Shown here in pieces: positions 26,474 to 32,621 of a stretch of 32,621 nt of DNA. The position numbers were made by a program, and so were the translations under genes. Each line of letters starts with the position of its first letter. The first letter of the stretch is position 1. The notes below the pieces were generated by a model. It saw only the letters and a program-made list of their open reading frames with translations, was not told the DNA's origin and did no database searches. The stretch covers positions 1 through 32,621 of IMG/VR virus record IMGVR_UViG_3300046804_002248; one strand, given 5' to 3'. This stretch comes from a virus.

Positions 26474-27607
26474 ATGGGAATTCAATCATTTACTCCAACA
26501 TCTGGCGGACAACCAGGACAAACATTTATTGATCAAGTTTATTTAACTTATAAAGTTAGACGTTGGGTTCGTGCTGGATCTCCAGGATTTTACAGAGCCA
26601 CATCTGCATTAGGTAAAGACGGATTTGTTTATTTTCTTCAAACAGATAACACTTTAGTTCAAGCCCCAATAAATGGTATTGCAAATGTTACACTTCCATT
26701 TACAGAAATTAGAATTTTAGCAACACAGTTTGATATGATTTCTTTATATAAAGTTTCAGCAAAAGGAACAGATTCTTTAACACTTACACCTAATTACACA
26801 AAAATTACTTCATCTGGCAACTATGCTTTTCCAACAAATTCAGTAGGGTTTGCTGATGCATGGCTCATCGGTGGTGGAGGTCAAGCAGTTCACCATGGCG
26901 GTGGCGGAGGCGGCGGAGGAATCACAGAAGTTATCTCAGCACCACTTGCAGTAGGAGCAACAGTTAATATTGTAATTGGCGCAGTTGGAGGAGATACTAT
27001 TTTTCAAGGAAGACGTGCCTCAAGAGGCGGACCAGGAAATGACAATGCTGATGCAATTACAGGCTATCCAACAGCAGGAGGTTCTGGTTCAGGGTCTGGA
27101 ACAAATAATAGAAATAGAATTGCAGGAGATGGTGGAGCTTCAACAATTGCATATGATAAAAGTTTATCAACATATTTAGCTACTTTAGGTACAGCACTGT
27201 CAGTACCTCTTCCAGAACAAGATATTATTTCTAGATATCCTACACCAATAACACCAGCAAACCATACTGGCGGAGGATGCTCAGATTCTTTGGGAGGACA
27301 CATTGGCGGCGGAGGCGGCGGAATTGGTGGTGCTGGAGTAAACTCAAGCAATAGTCACAATCATGGTGGTCCTGGTGGAGCTCCAATTACTGGACACTCA
27401 CCTTGGGGAATTACATCACTGGGAGTTCATTCAGTAGGTGCAGGTGGGCATGGTGGAAGACACACTCCAAACTCAGACAATAATACAAGGCCGCCATATC
27501 CAACTGGTTTTGATGCAAATGGATATGGAAACGGCTCAAATTCTAGACATAGTTCTACAGACGGTGGATCAGGTGGAGTTGCCTGGATCAGAACTTGGAG
27601 CGTATAA
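26474..27607 (+). CDS. Cassette gene C2: glycine-rich adhesin, 377 aa
   Basis: Second glycine-rich adhesin. N-terminal part (YLTYKVRRWVRAGSPGFYR...) aligns with YVGSVHMVTYNRSWAQGGTA of C1. From about residue 135 come Gly blocks of 6-8 (HHGGGGGGGGIT), a GGSGSGSGTNNRNR segment and Asn/His loops. Receptor-binding, by the same reasoning as C1. Two different adhesins may widen host range. Confidence 0.75.
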   Translation: MGIQSFTPTSGGQPGQTFIDQVYLTYKVRRWVRAGSPGFYRATSALGKDGFVYFLQTDNTLVQAPINGIANVTLPFTEIRILATQFDMISLYKVSAKGTDSLTLTPNYTKITSSGNYAFPTNSVGFADAWLIGGGGQAVHHGGGGGGGGITEVISAPLAVGATVNIVIGAVGGDTIFQGRRASRGGPGNDNADAITGYPTAGGSGSGSGTNNRNRIAGDGGASTIAYDKSLSTYLATLGTALSVPLPEQDIISRYPTPITPANHTGGGCSDSLGGHIGGGGGGIGGAGVNSSNSHNHGGPGGAPITGHSPWGITSLGVHSVGAGGHGGRHTPNSDNNTRPPYPTGFDANGYGNGSNSRHSSTDGGSGGVAWIRTWSV

Positions 27608-27897
27608 TGAGATATTATGCAGAAGTTAAAAATGGCATTATTTTAAATCTTGCTCAATCAGAAGAAGATTTAAATTGGGATGGATGGATAGAATATTCTC
27701 CAACAGGAGAATTTAGAGGCGCACCAGCAATAATTGGTGGCTTATATAGTTATGATAAGGATAAATTTTCTTTACCAAAACCTTATCCATCTTGGACATT
27801 TAACAATGATTTATTTGAATGGCAGGCTCCAATTGCAAAACCACAACCTATAGCTGCCTGGGATGAAATAAATCAAATTTGGAACACACCAGAGTAA
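27607..27897 (+). CDS. Cassette gene D2: fibre chaperone-like protein, 96 aa
   Basis: PYPSWTFNNDLFEWQAP and AAWDEINQIWN match the PFxSWxLNxxxxxWEAP pattern of gene D1, and the start MRYYAEVKNGIILNLAQ resembles its opening. The ATG at 27607 overlaps the previous stop (TAATG); the frame extension to 27595 is rejected. Last gene of the second cassette. Confidence 0.6.
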   Translation: MRYYAEVKNGIILNLAQSEEDLNWDGWIEYSPTGEFRGAPAIIGGLYSYDKDKFSLPKPYPSWTFNNDLFEWQAPIAKPQPIAAWDEINQIWNTPE

Positions 27898-27906
27898 AGT
27901 AAAGTA

Positions 27907-27936
27907 TTGACAATAATTCCCTACATGTAGTATCAT
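27907..27936 (+). promoter_or_regulatory. Promoter of the halogenase operon
   Basis: TTGACA (27907-27912), 18 bp, TATCAT (27931-27936). The -10 lies inside a 12-bp perfect inverted repeat. Confidence 0.7.
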
Positions 27937-27950
27937 ATATGTAGGGAATT
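27915..27950. repeat. 12-bp inverted repeat around the halogenase -10
   Basis: AATTCCCTACAT (27915-27926) and ATGTAGGGAATT (27939-27950) with a 12-nt loop that contains the -10. It is either a repressor operator or, in upstream transcripts, a stem without a U-run. Confidence 0.65.
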
Positions 27951-27974
27951 ACCTTTTAGAGAACAGGAATTAAA

Positions 27975-29567
27975 TTGATTAACCTTAATAAAATCGTCAT
28001 TGTTGGCGGTGGATCTGCAGGATGGATGTCCGCAGCATCTATGATTAGAGCATTTCCAGATAAAGAAATAGTTGTTATTGAATCCCCCGATTATCCAATC
28101 ATCGGAGTAGGAGAATCTACATTGGGCGGAATTACTGGATGGGCAAATTGGATTGGTATTGATGAGAAAGACTTTATGCCTGCCACCGACGCAGTTTATA
28201 AGATGTCTATTAAGTTTACAGATTTTTATAAGAAAGATGCAGGAGGATTCCATTATCCGTTTGGCAAAGTATTTTTAGACGGAACAGTAAATGGTCTTAA
28301 CGACTGGTATGTTAAGAAGGCTAAATTCCCAGAATTAGATGTTGCAGATTATGCACGTACATTTTTCCCCGCCCTTACTTTGGCAGAACAAAACAAGTTG
28401 TCTTGGAATGAATCAGGAAAACTTGGAAACTTTAATTTTAAGCAGGATGTAGCCTATCACTTTGATGCTACAAAATTTGGCCAGTGGCTAAAAAATAATT
28501 ATTGTATTCCTCGTGGTGTTACTGTAATTCCTCAAACAGTTATTGATTTTTTTGTTGATGAAAATGGAATTGAATCTTTAAAGCTTTCAAATGGGCAAAA
28601 TATCACAGCAGATTTATTTATCGATTGCACAGGATTTAAGTCTATGCTTCTTGAAGGGGCATTAGAAGAGCCGTGGGATGATTTCTCTCATATGCTTCCA
28701 AATAATAGCGCATGGGCTACTCGCATTCCTTATACAGACAAAGAAAAAGAAATGGAACCATATACTAACTGCACAGCAATTGGGCACGGGTGGGTATGGA
28801 ATATTCCTTCATGGGAACGTATTGGAACAGGATACGTATTTAGCGACAAATATATATCACCAGAAGATGCCCTACAAGAATTTAAAGATCATCTACGCTC
28901 AGACAAGATGACTATTCATGATCCAAATCGTGATGTAGATTCATATGAATATAAACATATTAAATTCCGTGTCGGAATTCATAGACGTACATTTGTAAAG
29001 AATGTTGTTGCTATTGGATTTGCTGCTGGATTTATTGAACCTCTAGAATCAAATGGCTTGTTTACTGTGCATGAATTCCTTGATAAGCTTGTAAAAACTT
29101 TAGAGCGGGGAACAGTAACTCAAACAGATCGTGATGTATATAATATGACAACACGTCGTCAATACCTTGGATTTAAAGAATTTGTTGCACAACATTATGC
29201 TTTATCAAATAGAACAGACACACAGTATTGGAAAGATATTACTGACAAGGTATTTCAGCCAGATTTGCCAGATCTGAAGCCATCTATGGTTGTAGGATTT
29301 AATGATATGGCCGACATTCACATTAATAGACAACGATATGATGGAGTTGGTGGAATTCATTGTATTGCTACTGGAATGAATTATTTTCCAGTCAATAAAC
29401 ATACAATTGAGCGTTGGCTTCATTATGATAATGTTGATTATTATGATTATACAAAAAGTACATTTGCTACATGGGAAATTTTCCGCAAACTTTGGCAGGA
29501 AGAGGCAGATGCATCTCCTACAATGTATAAGTGGTTAGGCGAAAATATCCATAATGATAAAGCCTAA
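27975..29567 (+). CDS. Flavin-dependent (tryptophan-type) halogenase
   Basis: A 530-aa enzyme that uses FADH2, oxygen and halide to halogenate an aromatic substrate. GGGSAGWMSA (11-20) binds FAD; GVGESTLGG (44-52) follows; Lys76 in VYKMSIKF corresponds to the active-site lysine (K79 of PrnA/RebH); WVWNIP (273-278) is the halogenase WxWxIP motif that excludes monooxygenase activity; EPLES (355-359) carries the second catalytic acid Glu355. Length equals the family norm. Substrate unknown: phage halogenases known from cyanophages act on varied aromatic compounds. Translation appears to start at TTG 27975, with CAGGAATTAAA before it. First gene of a three-gene operon. Confidence 0.9.
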   Translation: MINLNKIVIVGGGSAGWMSAASMIRAFPDKEIVVIESPDYPIIGVGESTLGGITGWANWIGIDEKDFMPATDAVYKMSIKFTDFYKKDAGGFHYPFGKVFLDGTVNGLNDWYVKKAKFPELDVADYARTFFPALTLAEQNKLSWNESGKLGNFNFKQDVAYHFDATKFGQWLKNNYCIPRGVTVIPQTVIDFFVDENGIESLKLSNGQNITADLFIDCTGFKSMLLEGALEEPWDDFSHMLPNNSAWATRIPYTDKEKEMEPYTNCTAIGHGWVWNIPSWERIGTGYVFSDKYISPEDALQEFKDHLRSDKMTIHDPNRDVDSYEYKHIKFRVGIHRRTFVKNVVAIGFAAGFIEPLESNGLFTVHEFLDKLVKTLERGTVTQTDRDVYNMTTRRQYLGFKEFVAQHYALSNRTDTQYWKDITDKVFQPDLPDLKPSMVVGFNDMADIHINRQRYDGVGGIHCIATGMNYFPVNKHTIERWLHYDNVDYYDYTKSTFATWEIFRKLWQEEADASPTMYKWLGENIHNDKA

Positions 29568-29844
29568 AGAAATAATAGAAGTCACCAAGCAATTAGGCCG
29601 TAAAGAATATTGGAATAAAACCAATATAATTGAATTTTGGGCGTTCTCTACCAAATTGATTATTATCTTTCCTGGCCTACTGTTTGGTGTACAATTTTGG
29701 TGGCTTTATATATTTGCTTTGGTCTCTAGTTTAACTCTAGTATTAACATCAACTATAAAGACTTTACCAACAATTATATACTTTAATGTAGGTTGGAGTA
29801 TTTTGGCAACCGCCGCTTTAGCTAAACATTTTATAGGAGCCTAA
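29554..29844 (+). CDS. Membrane protein, 96 aa
   Basis: A basic N-terminus (about residues 1-25), then three hydrophobic stretches (about 27-45, 48-65, 70-90: FWAFSTKLIIIFPGLLFG, WWLYIFALVSSLTLVL, TIIYFNVGWSILATAALA). Overlaps the halogenase stop by 14 bp and is thus co-translated with it. Could be a partner of the halogenase, or a holin-like protein. Function unknown. Confidence 0.6.
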   Translation: MIKPKEIIEVTKQLGRKEYWNKTNIIEFWAFSTKLIIIFPGLLFGVQFWWLYIFALVSSLTLVLTSTIKTLPTIIYFNVGWSILATAALAKHFIGA

Positions 29845-30047
29845 TGTCAGATCAAGTTTTGCCACCGCCATTTGAATCAAAGCATATAATTTTGTCGGCG
29901 GCACATATGGTTCCAGAACCACTATACTCATTCATGGTAGACTTAGCAGAAGATATGGATAATATCAAAACTCTAAACTTACATAAATCCGCCATCATTT
30001 TGGCTAACGAAATCCTAAAAGAAGCGGATATCTCAGAAACCGAATAA
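29844..30047 (+). CDS. Hypothetical 67-aa protein
   Basis: Starts MSDQVLPPPFESKHIILSAA and is helical and acidic with HMVPEPLYSFMVDLAEDM. TAATG overlap with the preceding gene; last of the halogenase operon. Function unknown. Confidence 0.55.
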   Translation: MSDQVLPPPFESKHIILSAAHMVPEPLYSFMVDLAEDMDNIKTLNLHKSAIILANEILKEADISETE

Positions 30048-30065
30048 CGGTATAATAGGAGGGAT

Positions 30066-32621
30066 ATGGCTACTAACTATCCTGCTGGTTTAGATAACTT
30101 AACGAATCCTGTCACCACCGACCCCGTTAATAGCCCTTCCCATGCCGTACAGCATGCAAATGCCAATGACGCTATTGAGGCGCTACAGGCAAAGGTTGGA
30201 ACAGATAACTCCCTAGTAACAACTAGCATAGACTATAGAGTTAGACAATTAGAAGCTAACCCTGTAGGAACAGCAAATAAGATTACCCAACTTGTTATCA
30301 ACAATACTGGGTCAACGCTGGCAAAAGGCAAAGTTGTTTATGCTTCAGGATCTGTCGGAGCTTCGGGACAATTAAGAGTTTCTCTTTCATCAAATGCAGC
30401 AGAGTCAACATCAAGTAAAACATTTGGAGTTTTGGCGGAACAAATTATTCAAGGCGGACAAGGAACGGTTGTTTGTGAAGGTCTTCTAGAAAACATAGAC
30501 ACAACTGGAGCAAATGACGGAGATCCAATTTGGCTTGGAACAAACGGCTCAATGATCTTTGGGTTAGCAAATAAACCTGTTGCTCCCGCCCATTTAGTAT
30601 TTGTAGGAATTGTAGTAAGAGGCGGCAATGCAAATAATGGTTCTATATTTGTAAAAATACAAAATGGTTTTGAATTAGATGAACTACATACAGTATTACT
30701 ATCATCATTAGCAGATAAAGATCTTTTAACATATGATTCAGCGACGGGTCTATGGAAAAATAAAACATTTACAACCCTAGATATTCCTACTAAGACATAT
30801 GTAGATACAGCATTAAGTAATTTATCAAATACAGTTACAACAGACTATGTTCCAATTTCAGATGTTGGAAATCCAGATGGCGTAGCCAGCCTAGATTCAA
30901 CTGGTAAAATTCCACTTGCACAAATGGGTAATTTGGTAGCAGGTGCTCCAACAGCCCTAGACACATTAAATGAATTGGCGGCAGCATTAGGAAATAATCC
31001 AAATTATGCAACAGATATAACAACAGCTTTAGGAACTAAAGTTTCAAAAAATGGCGGAGATGTAATTACATCAAGTCTTCCATCTGTAGTTGGATTAACA
31101 ATTAAAGGTGCTACATCACAAACGGCAGATTTGCAACAGTGGCAACTACCAAATTCAACAACAGTTGCTTCGATGGCCGCAACAACAACAGGCTCATCAA
31201 CAAATGGAGTATTAAAGTTATTGGGTGCTTACGGCGGAATTATAAGTAACGGTGAGTGGAGAATTCAAAGAGATGGCGGAGCTCTTTCAATATTAAGTCC
31301 TAATGGACTTAATATTAACAGTGTCTATGGAGGAACAACTCTTACCGTACAGTCTAATTCAGGTCAAACTGCAAATATTACTGAATGGAAAAACTCTGCT
31401 GGTACGGTACTTGCTAAGGTGGATGCAAGTGGAAATATTGGAATAGGTGCAGGAACAAACTCTTTAAATTACGGGCTAGATATATTTACTGGCTCTATGA
31501 GAGTATGGAATGGCGTAACTGGAGCAGGACAAACTGGAACAATCTATCTTGGAGATGGAAGTTTTAGTAAAACTTATGGTTCTGGATGGACTTTTAATGG
31601 CGGAATAACAACTAATAATGAAATTTATATTACTGGAGGAACATTACATTTAGGAGATGGATATTTAACTAAAACATCTGGAAATCCATTTATTATTAAT
31701 TCAGGATTTTGGGTTAATGGTGCATGGCTTACCGTTGGTGGCTCAAATATAAATTATAATAATTCACTTACTGTTTATTCAGGTTCTTCAACAAGAGTAG
31801 GTGCAGTAATTCAAGGAGCATCATCACAAACTGCTAACTTACAAGAATGGCAAAATTCAAGTGGAACAATACTTGCAAGCATAGGCTCTAATGGTGCATT
31901 TTATTCAAATGTAACAAATTCTGCTACTGCATTATTATCTATTTTACAGGGCGGAACAACTAGATTTGAAATAAACCAATACGGACAATCTTGGAATTCT
32001 ACAAGCTCCACGTTTGGAACTTATTATAATACAGATGGTGGAACGCTTCCGCAAGTTAGCATATTTCCAGTAGGCGCATCAAATAAAGGTTTAATTATTA
32101 GAGGCTACGTTTCTCAAACCGCTAATCTTCAAGAGTGGCAAAATTCAGCGGGAACGGTATTAGCACAAATAGATGCTGCTGGAAATGCTGTATTTAATAA
32201 TGCATCTACAACCAATAATATTAATGCTTTTTATGGAAAGATTTCTGCTAATACACAAGGTTCTGGATTCTTAGGTCAAATAAGTGCAATTGCAACATCA
32301 GCATCTACAATTGGTATGGTTATTCGTGGTGCCGCCTCTCAAACTGCAAATCTACAAGAATGGCAGAATAGTAGTGGTACTGTACTTGCTAAGGTTAATG
32401 CTACGGGAGACATAACTGCTCAAAATATTGCTTTAACAACTTATGGTGGTATTTATGGAGTTGGAAGTTATATGACTCTTAATCCAGGAGATACAAGAAT
32501 TGTGTCTTCTGGACTTTCAGTTAGCAATGCATCTGTCGGTACATCTGCTCAATTACAAGTTACAAATGGCGTTGCATCTACTGTTGCTGTAATTGTCAAG
32601 GCCGCCGCTTCTCAAACAGCC
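30066..32621 (+). CDS. Long tail-fibre protein, C-terminus outside window
   Basis: 852 codons are visible and the frame is still open. Residues 1-60 are polar (MATNYPAGLDNLTNPVTTDP, with SPSHAVQHANANDAIEALQAKVG, a fibre N-terminal motif). Then a beta stretch, followed by the LSNTVTTDYVPISDVGN/LDSTGKIPLAQMGN/LNELAAALGNNPN module shared with 19990 and 25035. From about residue 350 on, a unit of the SQTANLQEWQNSSGTVLAKV kind recurs about six times, separated by other beta segments. AGGAGGGAT precedes the ATG, with TATAAT upstream. Such repeats form the trimeric shaft of long phage fibres. Confidence 0.8.
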   Translation, partial: MATNYPAGLDNLTNPVTTDPVNSPSHAVQHANANDAIEALQAKVGTDNSLVTTSIDYRVRQLEANPVGTANKITQLVINNTGSTLAKGKVVYASGSVGASGQLRVSLSSNAAESTSSKTFGVLAEQIIQGGQGTVVCEGLLENIDTTGANDGDPIWLGTNGSMIFGLANKPVAPAHLVFVGIVVRGGNANNGSIFVKIQNGFELDELHTVLLSSLADKDLLTYDSATGLWKNKTFTTLDIPTKTYVDTALSNLSNTVTTDYVPISDVGNPDGVASLDSTGKIPLAQMGNLVAGAPTALDTLNELAAALGNNPNYATDITTALGTKVSKNGGDVITSSLPSVVGLTIKGATSQTADLQQWQLPNSTTVASMAATTTGSSTNGVLKLLGAYGGIISNGEWRIQRDGGALSILSPNGLNINSVYGGTTLTVQSNSGQTANITEWKNSAGTVLAKVDASGNIGIGAGTNSLNYGLDIFTGSMRVWNGVTGAGQTGTIYLGDGSFSKTYGSGWTFNGGITTNNEIYITGGTLHLGDGYLTKTSGNPFIINSGFWVNGAWLTVGGSNINYNNSLTVYSGSSTRVGAVIQGASSQTANLQEWQNSSGTILASIGSNGAFYSNVTNSATALLSILQGGTTRFEINQYGQSWNSTSSTFGTYYNTDGGTLPQVSIFPVGASNKGLIIRGYVSQTANLQEWQNSAGTVLAQIDAAGNAVFNNASTTNNINAFYGKISANTQGSGFLGQISAIATSASTIGMVIRGAASQTANLQEWQNSSGTVLAKVNATGDITAQNIALTTYGGIYGVGSYMTLNPGDTRIVSSGLSVSNASVGTSAQLQVTNGVASTVAVIVKAAASQTA

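Noticed and set aside
26976-27629. Frames in and antisense to the second glycine-rich adhesin
   Set aside because: Same composition effect.
32527-32560. TGTCGGTAC in the long fibre gene as a PafBC promoter
   Set aside because: No TANNNT hexamer at the right distance and it is inside a long coding region.
1-32621. CRISPR array, insertion sequence, integrase or attachment site
   Set aside because: I saw no regularly spaced repeats, no transposase or integrase motifs and no tRNA-end duplication.

Overview
The window is one end-to-end piece of a tailed bacteriophage (Caudoviricetes) genome. It is AT-rich, almost fully coding, and both ends cut through genes. The small-gene families (GDRANFGF-type protein, DUF7455-like zinc protein, GP88, MGLDMYL-type protein, DUF932, Api92-like) are ones I associate with actinobacteriophages. 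The promoters also look actinobacterial: many match the mycobacterial RecA-NDp/PafBC DNA-damage consensus, and the upstream palindromes match Crp/GlxR. The low G+C suggests a low-GC actinobacterial host, for example a freshwater lineage; this is inference. No integrase, terminase, capsid or polymerase gene is in the window.

Left arm (1-11,054, minus strand): about 33 small genes in short, often overlapping operons, with one tRNA-Asp. Most are of unknown function; several are 30-60 aa proteins found here by reading the sequence by eye, including Cys-rich putative zinc proteins and single-span membrane peptides. Fifteen promoters share TGTCRG-N10-TANNNT, which is the RecA-NDp form TTGTCRGTG-N8-TANNNT. 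The larger intergenic gaps add a TGTGA-N6-TCACA palindrome 36-80 bp upstream of the -10, short shared blocks (GACACGCC, CCGTAA, CCCGCAAA), and in two gaps an inverted pair of DnaA boxes. Almost every first gene of a unit carries the same ribosome-binding stretch, (A)ACGAAAGGAAA. At the left end of the arm a structured, terminator-closed RNA carries the exact complement of that stretch, so it could be an antisense regulator of the whole arm.

Centre (11,055-14,394): a non-coding divergence region; a 244-aa gene and an HNH endonuclease gene on the plus strand, flanked by two ParB/parS-like sequences; then a minus-strand operon of a lytic transglycosylase-like enzyme and four small genes.

Right arm (14,395-32,621, plus strand): a glycosyltransferase, an adenosylcobalamin-dependent class II ribonucleotide reductase, a small holin-like membrane protein, then about 20 tail-fibre, adhesin and receptor-binding genes. 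Within these a four-gene cassette (about 120 aa, 111 aa, glycine-rich adhesin, about 97 aa) occurs twice. A flavin-dependent halogenase with two small downstream genes sits between the second cassette and a very long fibre gene that runs off the window.

Reading of the whole: the left arm looks like an early/host-takeover region wired to host stress (PafBC) and nutrient (Crp/GlxR) regulators; the right arm makes DNA precursors, lysis and host-recognition structures. Functions are inferred from motifs read by eye; no database search was run.
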